A DNA stretch of 64,000 bases from Roseivivax sediminis. GTDB taxonomy: Bacteria > Pseudomonadota > Alphaproteobacteria > Rhodobacterales > Rhodobacteraceae. Below, piece after piece: positions 54,414-64,000 of this stretch. Each line of letters starts with the position of its first letter. Position 1 is the stretch's first letter. Under the pieces are notes generated by a model. The model saw only the letters and a list, made by a program, of their open reading frames with translations, was not told the DNA's origin and ran no database searches. The stretch is from NCBI RefSeq assembly GCF_900112685.1, contig NZ_FOMS01000010.1, forward strand, positions 1 to 64,000, given 5' to 3'. Made by a program: the position numbers and the translations under genes.

Positions 54414-56921
54414 TCAGCCGTCCGCGCGGATCACCTCGTTCTTCGGATCGTAGGGTGAATCCTCCGTCACCTCCGCATCCCAGAGATCGCCCATGATCCG
54501 CACCTTCAGCTTCGTGCCCGCCCGCGCCAGTCCGGGGCGCACGTAGCCCATGCCGATCGACTTGCCGAAGGCGACCGAATAGCCGCCGGAGGTCAGGCGC
54601 CCGACGCGCTCCCCGTCCTCGGTATACAGCGCCTCGCGACCCCAGGGGTCGGCATCCGCCGGCCCGTCGATCAGCAGCGTGCAGCATTTCGACCGGATGC
54701 CCGTCTCGAGCATCGCCGGCTTGCCGGCATAGGGCCGCGTGCAGTCGACGAACCGGTCGAGCCCGGCCTCCAGAGGCGTCGCGTCGCGGCCGAGCTCGTG
54801 GCCGAAGGCGCGGTAGGATTTCTCCATCCGCAGCCAGTTCTGCGCCCGCCCGCCGACGAGCTTCAGCCCGTGCGGCGCGCCCGCCTCCATCAGCCTGTCC
54901 CACAGATGCGCCGACATCTCGATCGGGTGGTGCAGCTCCCAGCCGAGTTCCCCGGTATAGGCCACGCGCAGCGCCATCACCGGCACCATGCCAAGCTCGA
55001 TATTGCGCATCGCCAGCCACGGGAACCGCTTGTTCGACAGCGCCGTGGCGGGATTGGCGTCCTTGACGAGCGCGTTCAGCACGTCGCGCGACTTCGGCCC
55101 CGCGATGGCGAAGACGCCCCATTGCGTGGTGATGTCCTGCACCACGACGCAGCCGCCGCCGGCGGCCATGTAATCCTCGGCCGCCTTGCGCAGGAAGTCG
55201 CCGTCATAGGCCGCCCAGGCGCCGGCCGAGACAAGGTAGAAGTCCCGCTCCCCGCGCCGCACGATGGTGTATTCGGTGCGGACGGTCCCGGCCTCGGTCA
55301 GGGCGTAGGTCAGGTTGATTCGTCCCACGTTCGGCAGCTTGTTGCACGAAAAGCCCGACAGGAACTCGGCCGCGCCGGGCCCGGTGACCGCGTGCTTGGC
55401 AAAGGCCGTCGCGTCGATCAGGCCGACGCCCTCGCGGATCGCCTTCGCCTCCTCCACGGCGTATTGCCACCACTCGCCGCGGCGGAACGACCGCGCGTCG
55501 TGATCGAAGCTCGAGGGCGCGTCCTTCGGCCCGTAATAGTTCGGCCGCTCGAAGCCGTTGACGCAGCCGAACTGCGCGCCTTGCGCCTTCTGTCGGTCGT
55601 AGCACGGCCCGGTGCGCAGCGGCCGGCAGGCCTCGCGCTCCTCGTCGGGGTGGTGCAGGACGTAGACGTTCTCGTAGGCTTCCTCGTTCTTGCGCGCGGC
55701 GTATTCGGTGGTCATCCAGTCGCCGCCGAACCGCTTGGGGTCGAGCGACGCCATGTCGATCTCCGCCTCGCCGGCGACCATCATCTGCGCGAGGTAGTGC
55801 CCCGCCCCGCCCGCGGCGGTGATCCCGAAGGAGAAGCCCTCGGCCAGCCACATGTTGCGCAGCCCCGGCGCCGGCCCGATCAGCGGGTTGCCGTCCGGCG
55901 TGTAGCAGATCGGGCCGTTGAAATCGTCCTTGAGGCCCACCGTCTCGGTCGAGGGGATGCGGTTGATCATCGACATGTATTCTTCCTCGATCCGCTCGAG
56001 GTCGAGCGGGAAGAGGTCGGCGCGGAAGCTGTCGGGCACCGCGTATTCGAACCGCGCCGGCGCGCCCTTCTCGTAGGGGCCGAGGATCCAGCCGCCACGC
56101 TCCTCGCGGACGTACCACTTGGCGTCGGCGTCGCGGATCACCGGGTGCTGCTCGTTGGTCTTGCGCCACTCGACCAGCGCGGGGTCGGGCTCGGTCACGA
56201 TGAACTGGTGTTCGACCGGGATCGCGGGGATCTTGATCCCCAGCATCTTCGCGGTGCGCTGCGCGTGGTTACCGGTGGCGGTCACGACATGCTCGGCCGA
56301 AATCACGGCTGTCTCGTCGGAGGGCACGAGGTTGCCGCCCTTCTCGACCATCTTGGTGACGCTCACGTCCCAATGGTCGCCTTTCCACGCGTAGCCGTCG
56401 ACCTGCCACTTGCGCTCGATCGTCACGCCGCGCTGGCGCGCGCCCTTGGCCATCGCCATGGTGACGTCGGCGGGGTTAATGTAGCCGTCCGTCGGGTGGT
56501 AGATCGCGCCCTTTAGGCCGTCCGTGTTGAGAAGCGGCCAGCGCTCCTTGATCTGGTCCGGCGTCATCCAGTCGAACGGCACGCCGCAGGTCTCCGCGGT
56601 GGAGGCGTAGAGGCGATACTCGTCCATCCGCGCCTCGGTCTGGGCCATGCGCAGGTTGCCGACGACGAAGAACCCGGCGTCGAGCCCGGTCTCCTCCTCC
56701 AGCGTCTTGTAGAACCTGATGGAGTAGTCGTGGATATGCGTCGTCGCGTAGGACATGTTGAAGTAGGGCAGAAGGCCCGCGGCGTGCCAGGTCGAGCCGC
56801 TTGTCAGTTCGTCCCGTTCGAGCAGCATGACGTCGTCCCAGCCGTGCCGGGCGAGGTGGTAGGCGATGGAGGTGCCGACGGCGCCACCGCCGACGACGAG
56901 AGCTTTGACGTGTGTCTTCAT
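54414..56921 (-). CDS. FAD-dependent oxidoreductase with GcvT domain (dimethylglycine/sarcosine dehydrogenase-like)
   Basis: An 835-residue flavoprotein. The N-terminal FAD fold is VVGGGAVGTSIAYHLARHGW (residues 10-29), followed by GSTWHAAGL, the flavinylation-type region of the DMGDH family. A central linker domain precedes a C-terminal aminomethyltransferase (GcvT) half, with GVGLIDATAFAKHAVTGPGA and AYTGELGWELHHP. Such enzymes demethylate dimethylglycine or sarcosine and pass the one-carbon unit to folate; electrons go to ETF. Start ATG 56921 with CGGAG upstream. The exact substrate is inferred from architecture. No glycine-betaine catabolic partner is adjacent. Confidence 0.85.
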   Translation of the reverse strand: MKTHVKALVVGGGAVGTSIAYHLARHGWDDVMLLERDELTSGSTWHAAGLLPYFNMSYATTHIHDYSIRFYKTLEEETGLDAGFFVVGNLRMAQTEARMDEYRLYASTAETCGVPFDWMTPDQIKERWPLLNTDGLKGAIYHPTDGYINPADVTMAMAKGARQRGVTIERKWQVDGYAWKGDHWDVSVTKMVEKGGNLVPSDETAVISAEHVVTATGNHAQRTAKMLGIKIPAIPVEHQFIVTEPDPALVEWRKTNEQHPVIRDADAKWYVREERGGWILGPYEKGAPARFEYAVPDSFRADLFPLDLERIEEEYMSMINRIPSTETVGLKDDFNGPICYTPDGNPLIGPAPGLRNMWLAEGFSFGITAAGGAGHYLAQMMVAGEAEIDMASLDPKRFGGDWMTTEYAARKNEEAYENVYVLHHPDEEREACRPLRTGPCYDRQKAQGAQFGCVNGFERPNYYGPKDAPSSFDHDARSFRRGEWWQYAVEEAKAIREGVGLIDATAFAKHAVTGPGAAEFLSGFSCNKLPNVGRINLTYALTEAGTVRTEYTIVRRGERDFYLVSAGAWAAYDGDFLRKAAEDYMAAGGGCVVVQDITTQWGVFAIAGPKSRDVLNALVKDANPATALSNKRFPWLAMRNIELGMVPVMALRVAYTGELGWELHHPIEMSAHLWDRLMEAGAPHGLKLVGGRAQNWLRMEKSYRAFGHELGRDATPLEAGLDRFVDCTRPYAGKPAMLETGIRSKCCTLLIDGPADADPWGREALYTEDGERVGRLTSGGYSVAFGKSIGMGYVRPGLARAGTKLKVRIMGDLWDAEVTEDSPYDPKNEVIRADG

Positions 56922-58616
<1,695 letters not shown>

Positions 58617-58645
58617 CATCGTGACCCTGCCGCAGAGGACACGGA

Positions 58646-59581
58646 TTGGCACGGGACCGCTCCAGTGACCATTTCACCGGCCCGCTGAAGCGTCTGCTTC
58701 TGGCGGTCGTCGTGTTCTGCCTGATCGCCCTGTTCCTCGTCTGGCGCATCGATTCGCCGCGCGTCGAACGCTTCCGCGCACAGGTCGTCGACGCGGTGGT
58801 GCCGCGGATGGACTGGGCGATGGCGCCGGTCACCGCGACGGTGCAGCTTTTCCGCGACTTCGAAAGCTACCGCAACATCTACGACCAGAACCGCGAATTG
58901 CGGCGCGAGCTGCGCCAGATGACCGCCTGGAAAGAGGCGGCGCTGCAGCTCGAACAGGAAAACGCCCGCCTGCGCGATCTCAACAACGTGCGGCTCGACC
59001 CCCAGCTGACCTACATCACCGGGGTCGTGCTGGCCGATTCCGGCTCGCCCTTCCGCCAGTCGGTGCTGATCAACGTCGGGAGCCGCGACGGCATCGTCGA
59101 CGGCTGGGCGACGATGGACGGGATCGGCCTCGTCGGACGGATCTCCGGCGTCGGCGCCAACACCTCCCGCGTGATCCTGCTGACCGACGCGACCAGCCGC
59201 ATCCCGGCGCTGATTCAGCCCTCGGGCCAGCGCGCGCTGATCACCGGCGACAATTCCTCCGCGCCGCCCATCGACTTTCTCGAGAATTCCGACCTCGTGC
59301 GCCCGGGCGACCGCATCGTCACCTCCGGGGACGGCGACGTCTTTCCGCCGGGCCTGCTGATCGGCCAGGTGGCGCAGGACGCCGGCGGGCGGCTGCGCGT
59401 GCGCCTCGCCGCCGATTACGAGCGGCTGGAATTCCTGCGCGTGCTGCGCGATCACGGCGCGCGCCGCGTCTCCACCCCCTCGGGCCTGATCCTGCCGGAC
59501 GAGCCACCCGCCGCCCCCGAGCCGGAAACATCCGAGGACGCCCCCTCGCCCGAGCCCGTACCCGAGGCCGTCGATGGCTGA
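58646..59581 (+). CDS. mreC: Rod shape-determining protein MreC
   Basis: A 311-residue bitopic protein: one transmembrane helix (about 15-35), a coiled coil (about 75-115, LRRELRQMTAWKEAALQLEQ) and a periplasmic beta domain with VNVG-type (VLINVGSRDGIVDGW), GLVGRI and GDRIVTSGDGDVFPPGLLIG. The C-terminal tail is Pro/Glu-rich. It links MreB to PBP2 and RodA. The start is TTG 58646, 29 bases after mreB, with AGAGGA upstream. Confidence 0.95.
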   Translation: MARDRSSDHFTGPLKRLLLAVVVFCLIALFLVWRIDSPRVERFRAQVVDAVVPRMDWAMAPVTATVQLFRDFESYRNIYDQNRELRRELRQMTAWKEAALQLEQENARLRDLNNVRLDPQLTYITGVVLADSGSPFRQSVLINVGSRDGIVDGWATMDGIGLVGRISGVGANTSRVILLTDATSRIPALIQPSGQRALITGDNSSAPPIDFLENSDLVRPGDRIVTSGDGDVFPPGLLIGQVAQDAGGRLRVRLAADYERLEFLRVLRDHGARRVSTPSGLILPDEPPAAPEPETSEDAPSPEPVPEAVDG

Positions 59582-59650
59582 CACTCGCCCCCGCGCAGCG
59601 TCCTTCCACGCCGGGCGTCCCAACCGGCCATGCCGGGCTCCCCGCCGCGT

Positions 59651-59690
59651 CTTCTTCTCGTCCCAAATACTCCCGCCGGAGGCGTCCCCC
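59651..59690 (-). repeat. Dispersed hairpin/ATATTTGAAG-type element, copy 4 (between mreC and mreD)
   Basis: On the minus strand the core reads CCTCCGGCGGGAGTATTTGG followed by GACGAGAAGAAG. The purine tail and GGAGTATTTG core match copy 1; the hairpin arm is shorter. It occupies a 138-base gap in an operon whose later genes overlap by 4 bases. Confidence 0.5.
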
Positions 59691-59719
59691 CTTTCCACAC
59701 CGGCACGGCGTCCGGCCCG

Positions 59720-60259
59720 ATGATCGACGCCGCCCTCCTGCGCCTCTGGGCGATGCGCGCGCTCTACGTCGCGCTTTGCCTGATCGTGATGTTCTTCAGC
59801 CTGCTGCCGCTCGACATGAGCCCGGCCCGGATCGCCGGGCCCGACCTCATCGTCGCGCTCACCTTCGCCTGGGCCCTCAGGCGGCCGGACATCGTGCCGA
59901 CGCTTCTCGTCGCGCTGATGGCGCTGCTCGCCGACCTGATCTTCCAGCGCCCGCCCGGGCTCTGGGCCGCGCTCACGGTGACGATGACCGAGAGCCTCAA
60001 GGCCCGCGACCGGCACGCCTCCGAAACCGCTTTCGCGCTGGAATGGGTGTCGGTGTCCGTCGGCCTGATCGTGATGGCGCTGATCTATCAAATCGTGCTC
60101 CTGCTGCTTATAATTCCCACCGCGAACGGCGCGCTGATGCTGTCGCAGACGATCCTGACGATCCTGTGCTACCCGGTCGTGGTGGCGGTCACGCACGTCG
60201 TCTTCGGCCTCAGGCGCGCCCGCCCCGGAGAGGGCGACCGGATAGGACTGGGCTCATGA
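59720..60259 (+). CDS. mreD: Rod shape-determining protein MreD
   Basis: A 179-residue integral membrane protein with five or six helices, typical of MreD (YVALCLIVMFFSLLPLDMSP, GPDLIVALTFAWALRRPDIV, ALLADLIFQRPPGLWA). It belongs to the elongasome with MreC, PBP2 and RodA. I chose ATG 59720 (MIDAALLRLW); the open frame upstream passes through the dispersed repeat and is unlikely to be translated. It overlaps mrdA by 4 bases. Confidence 0.92.
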   Translation: MIDAALLRLWAMRALYVALCLIVMFFSLLPLDMSPARIAGPDLIVALTFAWALRRPDIVPTLLVALMALLADLIFQRPPGLWAALTVTMTESLKARDRHASETAFALEWVSVSVGLIVMALIYQIVLLLLIIPTANGALMLSQTILTILCYPVVVAVTHVVFGLRRARPGEGDRIGLGS

Positions 60260-62199
60260 GACGCACACCCAAGGACAGCGCCGACAGCGCCCGCCGCATC
60301 ACCCGCCGGGGCATGATCCTCGGCGGCGTGCAGCTCGGCTTCGCCACCGTGCTGGCGATGCGGATGCGCTACATGCAGGTCGACCAGGGCGAGGAATTCC
60401 GCCTCCTGGCCGAGGAGAACCGGATCAACCTGCGCCTGATCCCGCCGGCGCGCGGGCAGATCTTCGACCGCAACGGCGTCGTCATCGCCGCGAACGAGCC
60501 GGCCTACCGCATCACCGTGGTCAAGGAGGACGCGGGCGATCTGCAGGACACCATCGCCCGCCTCGCCACGCTGGTGGAGCTCGACCCCGGCGAGATCGAG
60601 CGCGCGATCGCGGAGATGAACCGCTCCGCCCCGTTCCTGCCGGTCACCGTGGCCGACCGCGTGAGCTGGGATTCGGTCAGCCGCGTCGCCGCCAACGCGC
60701 CCGCCCTGCCGGGCGTGAACCCCGAGGTCGGGCTCTCGCGCCACTACCCGCACGACGAGATCTTTGCCCATGTCGTCGGCTACGTGCAGCCGGTGTCGGA
60801 ACGCGATCTCGCCCGCTACGAGGATCCCGACCCGGTGCTGCGGATCCCGCGCTTCCAGTTCGGCAAGATCGGGGTTGAGACAAAATACGAGGACATGCTG
60901 CGCGGCCGCGCAGGCTCCAAGCGGGTGGAGGTCAACGCCGCCGGCCGCGTCATGCGAGAGCTCGACCGCCGCGAGGGCGTGGCCGGCGCCGATCTGCAGC
61001 TCACCGTCGACACGCGCCTGCAGGATTACATCCACGCCCGGCTCGGCGACGAGAGCGCCTCGGTCGTGGTGATGGATCTCGAACACGGCGATCTACTGGC
61101 GATTGCCTCGGCGCCCGGCTTCGATCCCAACAAGTTCGTGCGCGGCATTTCCTACGACGATTACGGCGCGCTGCAGGCCGACGAACGCGCGCCGCTGGTC
61201 TCGAAGACGGTGCAGGGCTTCTACCCGCCGGGCTCGTGCTTCAAGATGGTCACCGCGCTCGCCGCGCTCGAAGCCGGGATCATCGGGCCCAACAACACCG
61301 TCTGGTGCCCCGGGCACCTGCGCGTCGGCTCGCGCCGCTTCCATTGCTGGAAACGCGCCGGCCACGGCCACATGGACCTCGAGAACTCGCTGATGCAGTC
61401 CTGCGACGTCTACTACTACGAGATGGCGCTGCGCGTCGGTATCGACCGGATCGCCGAGATGGGCCGCCGCCTCGGCCTCGGCGAGGTGCACGACGTGCCG
61501 ATGTCCGCGGTCGGCTCCGGAATCATGCCCGACAAGGCCTGGAAGCGCGAGCGCTGGAACCAGGAATGGCGCATCGGCGACACCGTGAACTGCTCCATCG
61601 GCCAGGGCGACGTGCTGACCTCGCCCCTGCAGCTGGCGGTGATGTCCGCACGTATTGCCACCGGGCGGTCGATCTCGCCGCGGCTGGTGAAGTCCATCGA
61701 CGGGGTGGAGGAACCCTCGCGCGGCGGCGAGCCCCTCGGGCTGAACGAGAACCATCTGCGCTGGATCCGCACCGCGATGTTCAACGTCTCCAACAGCCGC
61801 CGCGGCACCGCCTATCGCAGCCGCATCATCGCCGAGGAGATGCGCATGGCCGGCAAGACCGGCACCTCCCAGGTGCGCAACATCACCGCGGCCGAACGCG
61901 CCCGGGGCGTCACCCGCAACGAGGACCTGCCGTGGAACCGCCGCGACCACGGCCTGTTCGTCAACTTCGCGCCCTACGACAATCCGCGCATCGCCGTGGC
62001 GACCATCGTCGAACATGGCGGCGGCGGCTCCTCCGCGGCGGCGCCCATCGCGCGCGACGTGACGCTGCAAGCGCTCTACGACGGCGACCCGCCGCTCGAC
62101 GCCTACCCGACCGCCGACCGCGGCGAGATAGAGGAGCTGCAGGAGCGCCTGCGAGAGCGCCGCCGCATGTCGCCCGACACCCGCACGAGCCGCGCATGA
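60256..62199 (+). CDS. mrdA: Penicillin-binding protein 2
   Basis: A 647-residue class B transpeptidase of the elongasome. One N-terminal transmembrane helix (about 20-37), the pedestal with IPPARGQIFDRNGVVIAANEP, and the catalytic domain with SxxK as SCFK in GFYPPGSCFKM, the second motif as SCD in LMQSCDVYYYEMALRVGID, and KTG in MAGKTGTSQV. These cross-link peptidoglycan and are the target of mecillinam. Start ATG 60256 overlaps the mreD stop. It is followed 55 bases later by rodA. Confidence 0.96.
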   Translation: MRRTPKDSADSARRITRRGMILGGVQLGFATVLAMRMRYMQVDQGEEFRLLAEENRINLRLIPPARGQIFDRNGVVIAANEPAYRITVVKEDAGDLQDTIARLATLVELDPGEIERAIAEMNRSAPFLPVTVADRVSWDSVSRVAANAPALPGVNPEVGLSRHYPHDEIFAHVVGYVQPVSERDLARYEDPDPVLRIPRFQFGKIGVETKYEDMLRGRAGSKRVEVNAAGRVMRELDRREGVAGADLQLTVDTRLQDYIHARLGDESASVVVMDLEHGDLLAIASAPGFDPNKFVRGISYDDYGALQADERAPLVSKTVQGFYPPGSCFKMVTALAALEAGIIGPNNTVWCPGHLRVGSRRFHCWKRAGHGHMDLENSLMQSCDVYYYEMALRVGIDRIAEMGRRLGLGEVHDVPMSAVGSGIMPDKAWKRERWNQEWRIGDTVNCSIGQGDVLTSPLQLAVMSARIATGRSISPRLVKSIDGVEEPSRGGEPLGLNENHLRWIRTAMFNVSNSRRGTAYRSRIIAEEMRMAGKTGTSQVRNITAAERARGVTRNEDLPWNRRDHGLFVNFAPYDNPRIAVATIVEHGGGGSSAAAPIARDVTLQALYDGDPPLDAYPTADRGEIEELQERLRERRRMSPDTRTSRA

Positions 62200-62254
62200 C
62201 GCCCGCCGCCGCCCCTGCGAGGAGAGTCCGCCAGGGCTCGAGGAGCTCCCGCCG

Positions 62255-63394
62255 ATGAGTTACCTCGAATACACGGTCAAGTCCGTCCCCGGCGGCTGGC
62301 GCAAGGTGCTGTACCTCAACTGGCCTCTGATAGTGCTGCTCTCTGCAGTGGCGGGGATCGGCTTCCTGATGCTCTATTCGGTGGCCGGCGGCACGCTGGA
62401 CCGCTGGGCCGAACCGCAGATGAAGCGCTACGTTCTCGGCCTCGCGCTGATGTTCGCCGTCGCCATGGTGCCGATCTGGTTCTGGCGCAACATGTCGGTG
62501 TTGGCTTACCTGATCTCGCTCGGCCTTCTGGTCATGGTCGAATTCTTCGGCTCCGTCGGCATGGGCGCGCAGCGCTGGATCGACCTCGGCTTCATGCGCC
62601 TGCAGCCGTCCGAGCTGATGAAGGTCGCGCTCGTGATGGTGCTTGCGGCCTATTACGACTGGCTGCCGATGAAGAAGACGTCGCGCCCGCTCTGGGTGAT
62701 CGTGCCGATCCTCATCATCCTCGCACCGACCGGGCTGGTGCTGACCCAGCCCGACCTCGGCACCGCGATCCTGCTCGTGGCGGGCGGCGGGCTGATGATG
62801 TTCCTCGCCGGCGTTCACTGGGCCTATTTCGGCGCGGTGATCGCCGCCGGCGTCGGCTTCGTCACGACCATCTTCAAGTCGCGGGGCACCGACTGGCAGC
62901 TCCTGAAGGACTACCAGTTCCGCCGCATCGACACCTTCCTCGATCCCTCCACCGACCCGCTCGGCGCGGGCTACCACATCACCCAGGCCAAGATCGCCAT
63001 GGGCTCGGGCGGCTGGACCGGGCGGGGCTTCATGCAGGGGACGCAGTCGCGGCTGAACTTCCTGCCGGAAAAACATACCGACTTCATCTTCAACACCCTG
63101 GCCGAGGAGTTCGGCTTCGTCGGCGGGCTGTCACTGCTGATCCTCTACGTGTTGATCCTCTTGTTCTGCATTTTTTCGGCGCTGCAGAACCGCGATCGTT
63201 TCTCCTCGCTGCTGACGCTGGGGATCGGCCTGACCTTCTTCCTGTTCTTCGCGGTGAACATGTCCATGGTCATGGGCCTCGCTCCCGTCGTCGGCGTGCC
63301 GCTGCCGCTGGTGAGCTACGGCGGCTCGGCGATGCTCGTGCTCATGGTCGCCTTCGGCCTCGTTCAAAGCGCCCATATCCACAGGCCCCGATGA
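62255..63394 (+). CDS. rodA: Rod shape-determining protein RodA
   Basis: A 379-residue SEDS-family peptidoglycan glycosyltransferase with ten hydrophobic helices. FMRLQPSELMKVALVMVLA, the conserved QPDLGTAILL and the loop ITQAKIAMGSGGWTGRGFMQ are the family signatures; LNFLPEKHTDFIFNTLAEEF and PLPLVSYGGSAML complete it. It polymerises lipid II with PBP2. It overlaps the next gene by 4 bases (ATGA). Confidence 0.97.
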   Translation: MSYLEYTVKSVPGGWRKVLYLNWPLIVLLSAVAGIGFLMLYSVAGGTLDRWAEPQMKRYVLGLALMFAVAMVPIWFWRNMSVLAYLISLGLLVMVEFFGSVGMGAQRWIDLGFMRLQPSELMKVALVMVLAAYYDWLPMKKTSRPLWVIVPILIILAPTGLVLTQPDLGTAILLVAGGGLMMFLAGVHWAYFGAVIAAGVGFVTTIFKSRGTDWQLLKDYQFRRIDTFLDPSTDPLGAGYHITQAKIAMGSGGWTGRGFMQGTQSRLNFLPEKHTDFIFNTLAEEFGFVGGLSLLILYVLILLFCIFSALQNRDRFSSLLTLGIGLTFFLFFAVNMSMVMGLAPVVGVPLPLVSYGGSAMLVLMVAFGLVQSAHIHRPR

Positions 63395-64000
63395 CCCGAA
63401 CAATTCTCTTCGCCGCCGGCCCCGGCCTCTGGGCCGAGTACGAGACCCCGCTGCGCACCGCGCTCGACGGCCAGGACGTGCGCCTGACCACCGAGGCCGC
63501 ACCCGAGGATGTCGACTACATCGTCTACGCGCCGAAGAGCCATCTTCAGGACTTCAGCCCCTACACGAACCTCAAGGCGGTGCTGAACCTCTGGGCGGGC
63601 GTCGAAGGCATCGTCGGCAACCCCACCCTGACCGCGCCGCTGGTGCGCATGGTCGACGAAGAGGGGCTGACCCAGGGCATGGTCGAATGGGTCACCGGCC
63701 ACGTCCTGCGCCATCATCTCGGCATGGACGCGCATATCGTGAACCCCGATCACGTCTGGGACAATCGCGCGCCCCCGCTCGCCTCCGACCGTATCGTGGC
63801 GGTGCTGGGCCTCGGCGCGCTTGGCGCCGCGTGCGCCACGTCTCTGGCCGACCTCGGTTTCCACGTGCGCGGCTGGTCGCGCTCGCAGAAGGGCCTGCCC
63901 CGCGTCTCCTGCCGCGCCGGAGACGAGGGCCTCGGCGCCGCGCTCGACGGGGCAGAGATCGTCGTGCTGCTCCTGCCCGACACGTCGCAGACGCGCGAGG
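63391..64000 (+). CDS. ghrA: Glyoxylate/hydroxypyruvate reductase (N-terminal part)
   Basis: The first 203 codons of a D-2-hydroxyacid dehydrogenase cut by the window edge. The catalytic-domain start MTRTILFAAGPGLWAEYETP and LNLWAGVEGIVGNPTL (substrate loop with the family Gly-Val) are followed by the NAD(P)-binding fold VAVLGLGALGAACATSLADL and the WSRSQKG loop, suggesting NADPH. It matches the GhrA subfamily, reducing glyoxylate and hydroxypyruvate. The ATG overlaps the rodA stop, so it is cotranscribed with the elongasome genes, a common arrangement in Rhodobacterales. Confidence 0.9.
   Translation, partial: MTRTILFAAGPGLWAEYETPLRTALDGQDVRLTTEAAPEDVDYIVYAPKSHLQDFSPYTNLKAVLNLWAGVEGIVGNPTLTAPLVRMVDEEGLTQGMVEWVTGHVLRHHLGMDAHIVNPDHVWDNRAPPLASDRIVAVLGLGALGAACATSLADLGFHVRGWSRSQKGLPRVSCRAGDEGLGAALDGAEIVVLLLPDTSQTRE

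Overview
The window is a high-GC (about two thirds by eye) piece of an alphaproteobacterial chromosome, almost certainly a Rhodobacterales/Roseobacter-group bacterium. The evidence is the order EIIA-man/HPr/RapZ/HprK/ChvG/ChvI next to pckA, a DUF6473 protein beside etfBA, mreBCD-mrdA-rodA followed by a glyoxylate/hydroxypyruvate reductase, and an acyl-CoA dehydrogenase with the N-terminal extension of (2S)-methylsuccinyl-CoA dehydrogenase. An ectABC-ask operon suggests a halotolerant or marine habitat. I see no rRNA, tRNA, CRISPR array, prophage or insertion sequence; this is mostly housekeeping chromosome.

Layout. 1-2.6 kb: start of tuf, a lipoprotein and a cytochrome P450. 2.6-4.9 kb: PduO-type cobalamin adenosyltransferase, a HIG1-type membrane protein, an SDR enzyme and an SH3 protein. 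5.1-9.9 kb: parC, then a DUF898 membrane protein paired with an M48 metalloprotease. 10-13.6 kb: etfB-etfA, a DUF6473 protein and 3-hydroxybutyryl-CoA dehydrogenase. 13.6-19.1 kb: a seven-gene leftward block (chvI, chvG, hprK, rapZ, EIIA, HPr, acyltransferase), followed by rightward pckA behind a tandem operator-like repeat. 21-25.2 kb: a DUF3859 protein, decayed remains of a formate dehydrogenase operon (fdsB and fdhD fragments, fdsD intact), a TauE/SafE permease and methylsuccinyl-CoA dehydrogenase. 25.4-29.5 kb: a periplasmic IorAB-type molybdenum hydroxylase with a diheme cytochrome c and a TetR regulator. 29.7-38.5 kb: malonyl-CoA synthase and tamA-tamB, the latter with five tandem 170-residue units.

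39-43.1 kb: divergent MarR regulator (EctR type) and ectA-ectB-ectC-ask, closed by a clear terminator. 43.2-50.5 kb: a secreted protein, a GNAT acetyltransferase, a UdgX-type uracil-DNA glycosylase with its radical-SAM partner, an MscS-type channel and a LuxR solo. 50.7-54.2 kb: a periplasmic rhodanese, a TsuA/YeeE-type transporter and a 56-residue exported peptide in one operon, then an SMR transporter and a dienelactone hydrolase. 54.4-56.9 kb: a dimethylglycine dehydrogenase-like enzyme. 57.5-64 kb: mreB-mreC-mreD-mrdA-rodA and the start of a ghrA-like gene.

The most interesting non-genic signals are a dispersed hairpin-plus-ATATTTGAAG element (four copies, one inside the coding frame of udgX and one splitting the mre operon), the twin 20-bp-spaced operator candidates before pckA, the eroded formate dehydrogenase locus, and several long perfect inverted repeats between genes. 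No wholly new multi-gene system is evident. The best candidates for under-described biology are the rhodanese/TsuA/small-peptide operon, the UdgX/radical-SAM pair and the IorAB/cytochrome operon.
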